Made by a program: the position numbers and the translations under genes. The notes under the pieces were generated by a model, which saw only the letters and a program-made list of their open reading frames with translations, was not told the DNA's origin and ran no database searches. DNA of 64,000 nt from positions 2,461,751 through 2,525,750 of the forward strand of contig NZ_KI632509.1 in the NCBI RefSeq assembly GCF_000504245.1. The letters run 5' to 3'. Of this stretch, positions 45,179 to 53,469 are shown one piece after another. Position 1 is the stretch's first letter. Each line of letters starts with the position of its first letter. This DNA is from Haloechinothrix halophila YIM 93223 (GTDB lineage: Bacteria; Actinomycetota; Actinomycetes; Mycobacteriales; Pseudonocardiaceae).

Positions 45179-48100
45179 ATGTACGAGCTATCGCGGGTGC
45201 GGCTGCACTCCGTCGGACCGGCGGGTGCCCGGTACCAGGACGTCGTGCTCGACCTGAGCGGCGTTGGCGAGCCGGTCAGCTCACCATCGCAGGAGGCGCT
45301 GTTCAGCGCGGGCGTGCAGCTGGACAACGAGCAGCCGGGCCCGCCGAGGCGTCCCTCGCCAGCGAGCGTGCTGTTCCTGGAGAACGGCGGCGGCAAGTCG
45401 GTACTGATCAAACTGATCTTCTCGGTGATGCTGCCCGGCCGCAGGCAGGTCGTCGGGACCACCAACACCCGCGTGCTGGAGAAGTTCGTCGGCGCCAAGG
45501 ATGTCGCGCACGTGGTACTGGAGTGGCAGCACACCCGGACGGGGCAGCGGGTGATCACCGGCAAGGTCTCGGAGTGGCGTGGCCACGTCGTCTCCTCCGA
45601 CCCCGCGAACCTGCTCGACTCCTGGTACTGCTTCCGGCCGAGCGTGTCGCTGCAGCTGGACTCGCTGCCGTTGACCGAGGACAACCGGCTGCTGACGATG
45701 TCGGCGTTCAAGGACCGACTCGACGCCGAGTACCGCGAGGCCACCGAGATCGAGCTGTTCTGGACCCGCAAGCACCACGAGTGGACCGAGCATCTCGGCA
45801 TGATGGGGCTGGACACCGAGCTGTTCCGTTACCAGCGCGCGATGAACGCGGGGGAGGGCGAGGCCGCCGACGCGTTCTCGTTCGGCACCGACGAGGCGTT
45901 CGTCGAGTTCCTGCTGCGCGCGGTGCTGGACGAGCAGGCGCCAGCCGACCTGGCCGATGTGGTGCGCAACTACGCCGACAGCCTCAGTCAGCGTGGCGAG
46001 CTGATGACCGAGCGCGACTTCGTGTCCGGTGCGATGGAGCTGCTCACGCCGCTGGTGGAGGCGGAGTCGTTCGCGACGGCGTCCCGCTCGCTCGCGGAGA
46101 CCGCCGCGCGCGAGGCCGGTGAGTTCGCCGCCGCCGTCATCGCCCGCGACGGGGCGGAGAAGGAGCGGCTTGGCGGGCTGTCGCAGCAGGTGGACGAACT
46201 GCGCGACGCCGAACGGCTCGCCGAGGGCGACCTGCGCAGGCGCAACGCGATGGTGACCGAGCTGCGCCGGGTCGTGGCGGGGCTGCGGCTAGACGCCGCG
46301 CAGGCCGACTCCGACCGGCTCGCCGAGCAGGTCGCGGAGGCCCGCACGACGGCACGCGCCTGGCGGGCGACGTCGACGGTGCTCGGCCACATGGCCGCCG
46401 CACGCAAAGCCGACGCCACCCGCAAGCTCGTCGGTAACCGTGAGCAGCGCGCCCAGCCCGCGCTGGCCGCGAAGGAAGAAGCCGCCACGGCGTTGGCGCG
46501 GGGTTTGCTCGCCATCGCGGAGAACGCCGGTGCGGACGCGGCTGCGGCCGAACGGGAGGCCGACGAGGCACGCGCGGCGGCGAACGAGGCGCAGCGCGAC
46601 CGCGACGCCGCCACCAGAGCCGCCGCGGAACACGGCGCCCGCGCCGACTCGCTGCAGACCCGCATCGACGAGGTCAACGACAGCGTGAAGCAGGCGATCG
46701 CGGCGGGCACGCTGCCTGCGGGCACCGAGGTGGCCGACGCCGAACGGCAGGCGCGTGCCGCGACGGAGGACGCCGAGTCAGCGCTGGTACGGGCCGAGCG
46801 CGAGCTGGAACGCGTGGAGTCGGAGCTCGCCGAGGCACAGGACACCCTGCACGGACTCGACCAGCGGCAGTCTGCGGCGGCCACGGCGCGCGAGAGCGCG
46901 GAGTCCGAGCTGGCCACCGCGCGGCGCAGGGCGGAGGCCCTGGCCGCAGAGCCGAGGCTCGCCGAGGTGCTCGGTGTCGATGACGTCCGGCTGGACTCCG
47001 ACCTCGAGGCGCTGCGGGCGCGGCTGGCCGAGGCGCGCGCCGAGACCGAACGAGCGCAGACCGAGCTGTGGGTCGCGGCATCGAACGACGAGCGCGCGCT
47101 GGCGGCGTTGGGCAGCGGCGGGCTGCTGCCCGCACCCGACGACGTCCGCGAGGCGCTGGATCTGCTGGAACAGCACGGCATCACGGCCTGGTCCGGGCTG
47201 CGGTTCCTGTCCACACTGGACGCTGAAAGCCGAAAGGCCGCGCTGCGGCGGTACCCGCACCTGGTGTCCGGTGTGCTGATCAACGACCCCGCCAGGCTGG
47301 CGCAGGCCGAGCGGGTGCTGACCGAGGCCACGCTGCTGCCCAGTGCCGTGCTCGCGGTCGGTGTGACCAGCGCTCTCACGGGGGAGGCCGCGGCCGGTGC
47401 TGACACCACCGCCAGCGGCGCGGAGTTCATCGTGCCGCCGAACCCCGCGCTGTACGACGAGGACGCGGCAGAGGAAACGCGCGAGTCGATCGCGGCGCGG
47501 CAGGCGCGGCGGCAGGAGGAGATCGCGCGGCTGGGCGAGCGCGCCGAGGCGGACGCCGCGCTCGAGTGGAAACTGGCCGCGTGGCGGGAGGACTATCCCG
47601 CCGGTGCGCTCAGCACACTGGCCGAGCGGGCAGACGCCGCGACATCCGAGCACCACGCCGCGGTGACCGCTGCCGGCGAGCAGCGAGCGACCGTGGATCG
47701 ACTCACGGAGCGGCGGGCGGAGCTGCGCGCCGAGGTCCCCGGCTTGCGTGACACCGCACGGAAGACAGCCACGGATCTGGGCACCATCGGTGAGCTGGCC
47801 ACCGCCGCCGCGCGCATCGGGCAGTGGACGGACGAGTGCGCGAGCGCTCGGGAGGCTGCTGAACAGGCGCGCCAGGAGGCGGAGACGGCGGAGGCGTCCG
47901 CGACGCGCTGGCGGGAGCGTGTCGCCGAGGCGCAGCGGAAAGCCGACGAGCACAAGCGGACGGCCTCGAGCGCGCGGGCGGAGCTGGCCGAGGTGCCCGG
48001 TGGCGGCTCGGTGAGCACGGACCAGCCGGTCCCTGAAGAGCCGGTGGCGGTGCTGCGACAGAGTTTCGCGGCAGCGGCGGCGGCCTACGCGAAGGTGGAG

Positions 48101-49657
48101 GTCGGCAACGACCTGCGCGCCGAGCTGGACCACGCCGAGCACGCCGAGGCGACCGCCCGCGCCGCGCTGGAGGCGCTCGATCCTGACGTCCGGATGCTGG
48201 CGACGAAGCTGCTCGACACCCCGGACGGCTCGGACGCCGCCGCGCGAGAGGCCGCGGAACGCCGCGCGGAGCGGGCCCTGCAGGCACTGGAGATGGAACG
48301 CGGTGACGCGATCGGCGTGCTCGCGTCGCGCAGGGCGGAGTACGAGGCGCTGCCCGCGGCGCCGTCCGTGCTGGACTCGATGGAGCGGCCGAGTTCGATC
48401 GCGTATGGCATGGACTTGATCGCGTCCGCGACGGAGGAGGTCTCGTCCGCCGCACGCGAGGTGGACGAGCTGCAGTCCGCCCGTGCCGAGGCGGAGCACG
48501 CGTTGCAGACGGCGGAGGCCGCCGCGACCGGGTTCGGCATGCTGGCGGAGTCGCTGACCGCCGTCGCGGAGGGCCATGCGGGCGATGACGTCAGCCCGTA
48601 CGACGGCGATGTCGACACCGCGCGGGAGCGGGCGCAGGCGTTGACGAGCAAGCTCAGCACCGCGCAAGCGGCGGTGACCGACGCCGAGAAGACGGTGCGC
48701 GGCTACGTCGACGAGCTGGTGCAGTACGCGGCCGAGAAGCGGTTCGAGGACTTGAGCAGCCCGGTGCGCAGGCAGATCATCTCGGTACGCCGTGACTCGT
48801 TGCCCGAGCACGCCGAGGAGTGGGTGGCCGCGCTGCGGCCCCGGTTGCGCACGCTGACGGGCGATCTCGATCAGATCGAACGGCACCGCTCGGGCATCGT
48901 GACCCGGCTGCAGGGCATGGTCGAAGGCGCGTTGCGGGTGCTGCGGGCGGCGCAGCGGCTGTCGCGGTTGCCGGACGGCCTCGGTGACTGGTCGGGCAGC
49001 GAGTTCCTGCGTATCCGGTTCGCTGAGCCGGACGAGTCGCAGCTCGCGGAGCAGCTGGGCGAGGTCGTCGACGAGGCGGCGGCCGCGCAGGTGCGGGACG
49101 CGAAACGCGGCAAGAGTGGGAAGGACGGCAAGACCGACGGGATGTCGCTGCTGCTGCGCGGCGTGCGGGCGGCCGTGCCGAAGGGCTTCCGGATCGACAT
49201 GCTCAAGCCGGACTCGGTGCTGCGCACGGAACGGCAGCGGGTGTCAGAGATTCGCGATGTCTTCTCCGGTGGCCAGCAGCTCACGGCGGCGATCATCCTG
49301 TACTGCACGATGGCCGCGCTGCGCGCCAACGACAAGGGACGGCTGCGCGACCGGCACTCCGGCGTGCTGTTCCTCGACAACCCGATCGGCCGTGCGTCGG
49401 CGGGATACCTGCTCGAACTGCAGCGCGCGGTCGCGGAGGCGCTGGGCGTGCAGCTGATCTACACGACGGGTCTGTTCGACGCGGGGGCGTTGAGCGAGTT
49501 CCCGCTGATCATCCGGATGCGCAACGACGCCGATCTCCGTGCGGGCCGCAAGTACCTCTCCGTCGACGCGACGATCCGCAATCACCTCGACGAACTCGGT
49601 GAGGAGGACGGCGTCGCGCGGCTGTCGGCGACCAGGGTGTACCAGCGCACGGGGTAA
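45179..49657 (+). CDS. SMC-like coiled-coil ATPase (JetC/MukB/MksB-like)
   Basis: 1492 residues. The N-terminal head has the P-loop LENGGGKSVL (68-74 core), with Leu replacing the usual first Gly. Long Ala/Glu/Arg-rich coiled coils (about 270-630 and 765-1220) flank a globular hinge-like part (about 640-757). The C-terminal head has the signature FSGGQQLTAAIIL (1362 on) and Walker B GVLFLDNPIGRAS (Asp1400), with Asn1401 where ABC/SMC ATPases carry the catalytic Glu. It should clamp DNA and possibly extrude loops with the two genes upstream. ATG 45179 follows TAGGAGG. No JetD-like nuclease gene is adjacent. Confidence 0.8.
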   Translation: MYELSRVRLHSVGPAGARYQDVVLDLSGVGEPVSSPSQEALFSAGVQLDNEQPGPPRRPSPASVLFLENGGGKSVLIKLIFSVMLPGRRQVVGTTNTRVLEKFVGAKDVAHVVLEWQHTRTGQRVITGKVSEWRGHVVSSDPANLLDSWYCFRPSVSLQLDSLPLTEDNRLLTMSAFKDRLDAEYREATEIELFWTRKHHEWTEHLGMMGLDTELFRYQRAMNAGEGEAADAFSFGTDEAFVEFLLRAVLDEQAPADLADVVRNYADSLSQRGELMTERDFVSGAMELLTPLVEAESFATASRSLAETAAREAGEFAAAVIARDGAEKERLGGLSQQVDELRDAERLAEGDLRRRNAMVTELRRVVAGLRLDAAQADSDRLAEQVAEARTTARAWRATSTVLGHMAAARKADATRKLVGNREQRAQPALAAKEEAATALARGLLAIAENAGADAAAAEREADEARAAANEAQRDRDAATRAAAEHGARADSLQTRIDEVNDSVKQAIAAGTLPAGTEVADAERQARAATEDAESALVRAERELERVESELAEAQDTLHGLDQRQSAAATARESAESELATARRRAEALAAEPRLAEVLGVDDVRLDSDLEALRARLAEARAETERAQTELWVAASNDERALAALGSGGLLPAPDDVREALDLLEQHGITAWSGLRFLSTLDAESRKAALRRYPHLVSGVLINDPARLAQAERVLTEATLLPSAVLAVGVTSALTGEAAAGADTTASGAEFIVPPNPALYDEDAAEETRESIAARQARRQEEIARLGERAEADAALEWKLAAWREDYPAGALSTLAERADAATSEHHAAVTAAGEQRATVDRLTERRAELRAEVPGLRDTARKTATDLGTIGELATAAARIGQWTDECASAREAAEQARQEAETAEASATRWRERVAEAQRKADEHKRTASSARAELAEVPGGGSVSTDQPVPEEPVAVLRQSFAAAAAAYAKVEVGNDLRAELDHAEHAEATARAALEALDPDVRMLATKLLDTPDGSDAAAREAAERRAERALQALEMERGDAIGVLASRRAEYEALPAAPSVLDSMERPSSIAYGMDLIASATEEVSSAAREVDELQSARAEAEHALQTAEAAATGFGMLAESLTAVAEGHAGDDVSPYDGDVDTARERAQALTSKLSTAQAAVTDAEKTVRGYVDELVQYAAEKRFEDLSSPVRRQIISVRRDSLPEHAEEWVAALRPRLRTLTGDLDQIERHRSGIVTRLQGMVEGALRVLRAAQRLSRLPDGLGDWSGSEFLRIRFAEPDESQLAEQLGEVVDEAAAAQVRDAKRGKSGKDGKTDGMSLLLRGVRAAVPKGFRIDMLKPDSVLRTERQRVSEIRDVFSGGQQLTAAIILYCTMAALRANDKGRLRDRHSGVLFLDNPIGRASAGYLLELQRAVAEALGVQLIYTTGLFDAGALSEFPLIIRMRNDADLRAGRKYLSVDATIRNHLDELGEEDGVARLSATRVYQRTG

Positions 49658-49674
49658 GGCGAGGGCATTCGCTG

Positions 49675-49711
49675 CGGGTGGCGGGGCAAGCGGAGCCTGC
49701 CCCGCCACCCG
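49675..49711 (+). terminator. Strong terminator after the SMC-like operon
   Basis: CGGGTGGCGGGGCA (49675-49688) pairs perfectly over 14 bp with TGCCCCGCCACCCG (49698-49711) around a 9-nt loop, 18 bp after the stop. The operon therefore ends here. Confidence 0.85.
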
Positions 49712-49830
49712 TGCTGCCGACCGCGCTGTTCGCCTCGACTTCGCCAGGCATATTGCCCGCAAGCCGCCCGACTCTTGTCTGAGTGTCCAGTTCCGGACGC
49801 AATAACCCTGGCGAAGATGAGGCGGGTTCG

Positions 49831-49882
49831 TGACCAAAAGATCTACTATGACATAACGCATAGACCGCCGGAAGGCGGCGGG
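49831..49882 (+). repeat. Direct repeat element E1, upstream of the hupE-like gene
   Basis: About 44 of 52 bases match E2 (51286-51337) in the same orientation. A near-invariant AT-rich core, ATCTACTATGACATAAC, is followed by a hairpin (CCGCC GGAA GGCGG, 49865-49878). CTATG/CATAG in the core can form a second small stem. It lies in the 430-bp gap before hupE, which otherwise holds only the terminator of the SMC operon. Sequence is AT-richer than all surroundings. Confidence 0.8.
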
Positions 49883-50087
49883 CGCGGGCGGCACGGACGC
49901 GGCGTCACGGCGCTAAGCACGGACGCGGAAGTCTCGCTGATCCGCGACGAGGCGCCCGGGCCCCGCAGGGCCGCCGTCGCGGTTACTGGCCCGTATGGCA
50001 CCGTGTCGCTCCGTGCCAGTGCGCCACCCCCGACGTCTCGGGAGTGGCTGTTGGCGGATCAGTGGCGTTCATCCAGAAGGAGTCTTG

Positions 50088-51155
50088 TTGATCCCGACCA
50101 CACGACGCCGGTGCGCCGCCGTCCTCGTGATGATGCTGGTGGCGTTCGTGGGTTCGCCTGGTATCGCGTTCGCGCATGGCATCGGCGGTTCGGCCGCTGA
50201 CCTGAGCGTGTGGGAGTTCGTGCCGCTCGGCATCGAGCACATGCTGCTTGGCTGGGATCACCTGCTGTTCATCGGCGGGGTGGTGCTGCTAGCAGGTGAA
50301 CTGGGCAGGGCCGCGAAGCTGATCACGGTATTCGTCCTGGGGCACAGCGCCACACTGATCATCGCGACCCTGGCCGAATGGCAGATCAACGCTACCGCGG
50401 TCGACGTCGTCATCGCGCTGAGCGTGGCGTTCGTCGGCGTCGTGGGCTGGATCGGTCGTCCACGGCGGTGGTGGGGGTTCGGCACGGCGGTGCTGGCGTT
50501 TGGCCTGGTCCATGGGCTCGGGTTGTCCACCCGGCTACAGGCGCTGGGGCTACCGGAAGACGGCATGCTCACCAGGGTGATCGCCTTCAACGTCGGTATC
50601 GAGCTGGGACAACTGTTGGCGATCGTCGCCATGGTTCTACTCGGCAAGCTTCTCGCACGGGTGATCACCTGGTCGCACGCCGAACGTGCCACACACGGCG
50701 GATTCGTGGCCGTCGGTCTCGTGGCTGCGATGCTCCTGGCCGTGTTGGCGGTCACCGGCGTCACTGGCGAGGAACGCGCCGAATCTGTTGGCAGCTGTTC
50801 TGTCGGTGCCCGCGCCACGACGTACTCCGCCGAGGGCGGCGGGCATCCCGATAAGAAGTTCTACGGACCTGCCGAGACGTACCCTGAAACCGACTTTGGG
50901 CACGTGCTCGGTGACGGCTACGTCCTGGTGCACTACCCAGCGACTCTGCCGAAGGCTCACGTCGCGGAGCTCAAGAAGCTCATCACCGGGCCCGACGGGA
51001 CCGGCATGCTCGCGGGCCCGGCCTCGGAGCAGGACGAGCTTTTGAAAGCCGTCAACGCTCAAGACCAGCTCGAATGCGACGAGTTCGATCTGCCCGCGCT
51101 CCGGCGGTTCACGGCGAACTGGCACGCCGAGCTGAAGGGGACGACCTCGAACTGA
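50088..51155 (+). CDS. HupE/UreJ-type membrane protein with a DUF3105-like C-terminal domain
   Basis: 355 residues. A signal-like first segment, then about six membrane helices with FAHGIGGSA, GIEHMLLGWDHLLFI, GHSATLIIA and FGLVHGLGLS, the His-bearing motifs of HupE/UreJ metal (nickel or cobalt) permeases. A soluble C-terminal domain (about 245-355, YPETDFGHVLGDGYVLVHYPATLP) resembles DUF3105, which is unusual in this family. The start is read as TTG 50088 with AAGGAG at 5 nt; TTG 50085 is adjacent. Flanked by direct repeats E1 and E2, which suggests it entered as a unit. Confidence 0.75.
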   Translation: MIPTTRRRCAAVLVMMLVAFVGSPGIAFAHGIGGSAADLSVWEFVPLGIEHMLLGWDHLLFIGGVVLLAGELGRAAKLITVFVLGHSATLIIATLAEWQINATAVDVVIALSVAFVGVVGWIGRPRRWWGFGTAVLAFGLVHGLGLSTRLQALGLPEDGMLTRVIAFNVGIELGQLLAIVAMVLLGKLLARVITWSHAERATHGGFVAVGLVAAMLLAVLAVTGVTGEERAESVGSCSVGARATTYSAEGGGHPDKKFYGPAETYPETDFGHVLGDGYVLVHYPATLPKAHVAELKKLITGPDGTGMLAGPASEQDELLKAVNAQDQLECDEFDLPALRRFTANWHAELKGTTSN

Positions 51156-51285
51156 GAGGCCCCGCCGCGCGCGGCACTGGTGATGGCCGCAGCGGCGCCA
51201 CGGGGGAGCGGGCTGGTCGTCCTATCGCCGCATGGCCGGGTACGGCGTGTGCTCGACTCAATATGAGATCGCGGGGTTGTTTTCA

Positions 51286-51337
51286 TGTCCAAAATATCTA
51301 CTATGACATAACCCATATACCGTCGATAGACGGCTGG
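51286..51337 (+). repeat. Direct repeat element E2, downstream of the hupE-like gene
   Basis: Second copy of E1, same strand, 1455 bp apart start to start. The core ATCTACTATGACATAAC is identical. The following hairpin reads CCGTC GATA GACGG (51320-51333), so a C-to-T change on one arm is matched by G-to-A on the other. It lies in the 293-bp gap between the convergent hupE and luxR-type genes; nothing else is seen in that gap. Confidence 0.8.
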
Positions 51338-51448
51338 TGACGCGTACAAGATGGCATTACGAAACACTCAGCATCGATGCTGCGAATCATGGCCGCCTTG
51401 GTGGCGGCCCCATCGCGACCGCATCACACGACATGGCGTCGCGCTACA

Positions 51449-52102
51449 TCACGACGCCGTTCGCGCCGCTGCTTCGTGCTGGATCAGTCCACTCGCGAGC
51501 GCGCTCATGATCGCCTGCGCGCGGTTGGACGCGCCGAGCTTGTCGTAGATGCGGGAGACGTATGTCTTGGCGGTGGAGGGGCTGAGGTAGAGCTCGCGGG
51601 CGATGGCGGGGATGGACAATCCGTCCCCAAGTAGTCGCAACACCTCGGCTTCCCTCGGGCTGAGGGCATAGCGGGTCTGCGCATCGTGCTTGCGGGTCAG
51701 CGCGTCGGCGAGACCGGTCGCGGTGAACGACGATGCGGCGACGGCGGCGTGCCGGATGGCGGACAGGACTTCGTGAGTCGGTGCGGTCTTCGCGACGAAC
51801 GCTGACGCGCCGTTCTCCAGTGCACGAAACAGCACGTCGTCCTCGCCGTTGGAGGTCAGGACGACGATGCCGAGGTCGGCGTGACGGTCGCGGAATTCGC
51901 GTGCGAGTGCGAGCCCGTCGCCGTCGGGTAACGCGGCGTCGACGGTCACGACGTCTGGTGCCGTGGTCTCGATGGCGCGTCGTGCCTGCTTAACCGAACT
52001 GGCCTCGGCGACGACCTCGAGGTCATCCTGGCCGGACAACAGTCCGGTGAGGCCGAATCTTGTCAGCGTGTGCCCGTCAACAACAGCGACTCGTGCTGGC
52101 AT
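51449..52102 (-). CDS. NarL/LuxR-family regulator with an atypical receiver
   Basis: 217 residues. In the receiver domain (about 1-120) the phospho-acceptor Asp is present (VVTVDAALPDGDGL, about 52), as are Thr (VVLTS) and Lys (FVAKT). The N-terminal acidic pair reads VDGH instead of VDDH, so one metal-binding acid is missing. The C-terminal LuxR HTH (LSPREAEVLRLLGDGLSIPAIARELYLSPSTAKTYV) is complete. No sensor kinase is adjacent. It is encoded next to, and reads away from, the tad locus and is a likely regulator of it (inference). Confidence 0.88.
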   Translation of the reverse strand: MPARVAVVDGHTLTRFGLTGLLSGQDDLEVVAEASSVKQARRAIETTAPDVVTVDAALPDGDGLALAREFRDRHADLGIVVLTSNGEDDVLFRALENGASAFVAKTAPTHEVLSAIRHAAVAASSFTATGLADALTRKHDAQTRYALSPREAEVLRLLGDGLSIPAIARELYLSPSTAKTYVSRIYDKLGASNRAQAIMSALASGLIQHEAAARTAS

Positions 52103-52130
52103 GTCCTATCCCGTCGTCTCGGCATGGCGG

Positions 52131-52210
52131 TTGGTTACGCCCTCACAACAACCTCCCTCCTCGACGGGATCATCGCCCGATAGGCCTTTTGCGCTACACG
52201 TCGTAACCAA
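52131..52210. promoter_or_regulatory. Spaced inverted half-sites upstream of the LuxR-type gene
   Basis: TTGGTTACG (52131-52139) and CGTAACCAA (52202-52210) are exact inverted copies, 62 bp apart, in the 167-bp gap between the regulator and the prepilin peptidase. This could be a looping operator or a chance match. Confidence 0.3.
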
Positions 52211-52269
52211 TCTGAGTCATAACGAAAGTCGTATCTATGCGTATTTGGGGGAACGTCCGATCCTGGCGT

Positions 52270-52992
52270 TCAGAGCGTGACTACTGAGACGAGTGCTCCT
52301 GCCAGCAGAAACGGGCCGAATGCGAGCTGACTGGACAGCGTGACGCGCCGAGCGATGAGCAGGCCGATACTGGTCAGGCCGAAGAACAAGAACCCGGCCG
52401 CCGTGCCCAGCACGAGCACCGGCCAGCCGAGCCAGCCGAAGGCCAGGCCGAGCAGGCCGGCCAGTTTGACGTCGCCGGTGCCGAGGTCGCCGGGTCGCAG
52501 GCACACGAGCAGGTAGAACGATGCCGCGAGGGCGAGCCCGCCGAGTAGGGCGCGACCCAGTGCGGCCATGTCGGCGTCTACGACCGCTGCGACGGTGAAC
52601 AGTGCGATCGCGGCGGGGTAGGCGGGCAGAGTGAGCCGGTCCGGGAGTCGCTGCACCCGCGCGTCGATGGCGGCCAGCGCGACGCCGAGCGCACCGAGGA
52701 ACGCGTACGCCGCCGCGTCCCACTGGCCCGCGAACCGGCCGAGGACAAGCGCGAGCACGGCGGCTGCGGCCAGTTCGAGTACCAGCGGTGTGGTGAGTGG
52801 GGTACGACAGGACGGGCAGCGCGCGCTGAACGCACCAAGCGCGCGCCACGTCGGCAGCCGCTGCTGGCAGTCAGGACACGCGCTGCGCGGCGGCTCTCCG
52901 GACGGCACCGCGTGACGGACGACGACTCCGCGCAGGGCGGGGCCGAGCAGCACGCCCAGCAGTGCACCCGCCACGGCCCAGGTCGCGTCCAT
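52270..52992 (-). CDS. Prepilin peptidase, A24 family (full length, with zinc motif)
   Basis: 240 residues, seven to eight hydrophobic segments. The N-terminal cytoplasmic part has two CxxC pairs (ACPDCQQ and RCPSCRT, about 39-62) as in bifunctional PilD/TadV enzymes. Catalytic Asp residues are in AIDARVQRLPDRL (about 109) and GTGDVKL (about 172). FGPFLLAG is the C-terminal motif. It should cleave the Flp pilin encoded divergently at 53228. ATG 52992. Confidence 0.9.
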   Translation of the reverse strand: MDATWAVAGALLGVLLGPALRGVVVRHAVPSGEPPRSACPDCQQRLPTWRALGAFSARCPSCRTPLTTPLVLELAAAAVLALVLGRFAGQWDAAAYAFLGALGVALAAIDARVQRLPDRLTLPAYPAAIALFTVAAVVDADMAALGRALLGGLALAASFYLLVCLRPGDLGTGDVKLAGLLGLAFGWLGWPVLVLGTAAGFLFFGLTSIGLLIARRVTLSSQLAFGPFLLAGALVSVVTL

Positions 52993-52999
52993 GGGCCCG

Positions 53000-53227
53000 A
53001 CGGTAAGCGGCCAAGGGGCCAGAAGGAACGGCCGCGAGACAAGTCAGTCCGATTGGCGCTGTGTGTCGGTCGAACGGATGACATGTCACCCGATTGGGAG
53101 TCAATTCCTGTCTGTCTGACCGATTTCATGCTGTGTCCACTCAGGAGGACTCTCACCTGTGCAGGCGGCACAGGGTCGCCACGCCGGTGGGGCCACCGGT
53201 GCAACCGCATCCCACAGGAGAACTCCG
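53000..53227 (+). promoter_or_regulatory. Flp pilin upstream region
   Basis: This 228-bp region between the divergent peptidase and pilin genes has CCGATTGG twice (53049-53056 and 53090-53097), about four helical turns apart, with the perfect palindrome TGACATGTCA (53079-53088) between. These are candidate operator sites for pilin transcription. The ribosome-binding site is CAGGAGA, 6 nt before the flp ATG. Confidence 0.35.
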
Positions 53228-53419
53228 ATGCTGTACTACATCTCGCTGCTGCAGAGCTTCCTCAGCAAGCCGCTCGAGAAGGACCGCGACAAGGGTGCCA
53301 CCGCCGTCGAGTACGGGCTGATGGTCGCCGCCATCGCCGCCGTGATCGTCGGCGTTGTCGTCATCCTCGGCGGACAGATCAACGCGGCCTTTCAAACAGT
53401 GGTCGACGCCCTTCCGTAA
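53228..53419 (+). CDS. flp: Flp-family type IVb pilin
   Basis: 63 residues. The prepilin cleavage site is DKG/ATAVEYGLMVAAIAAVIV: Gly23 at -1, Glu at +5 and Tyr at +6, the Flp signature, followed by the hydrophobic polymerisation helix. The mature pilin would be 40 residues. The leader of 23 residues contains a short amphipathic part. ATG 53228 follows CACAGGAGA. The longer frame upstream is non-coding. It is the structural subunit of the tad pilus. Confidence 0.95.
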   Translation: MLYYISLLQSFLSKPLEKDRDKGATAVEYGLMVAAIAAVIVGVVVILGGQINAAFQTVVDALP

Positions 53420-53469
53420 TGCGGCTAGCGCGGTGGGGCGGTCCCGGTGACCAGCCCCGCCGAGCCGCT

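Noticed and set aside
45988-47430. A 480-residue Ser/Ala-rich open frame antisense to the SMC-like gene
   Set aside because: Composition mirrors the repetitive coiled-coil codons on the sense strand; no domain or ribosome-binding site.
46778-48886. A 702-residue antisense open frame within the SMC-like gene
   Set aside because: Same reason: codon shadow of the Ala/Glu/Arg coiled coil, lacking any recognisable motif.
49831-51340. Similar short minus-strand peptides (MRYVIVDLL and MGYVIVDIL) encoded in both direct repeats
   Set aside because: The resemblance follows from DNA identity of the repeats; the frames diverge at once on both sides and stem changes preserve pairing rather than codons.
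49658-52102. A possible JetD/MksG nuclease gene downstream of the SMC operon
   Set aside because: The next genes are a membrane permease-like protein and a LuxR-type regulator; none shows TOPRIM or DUF2220 features, and a strong terminator separates them.
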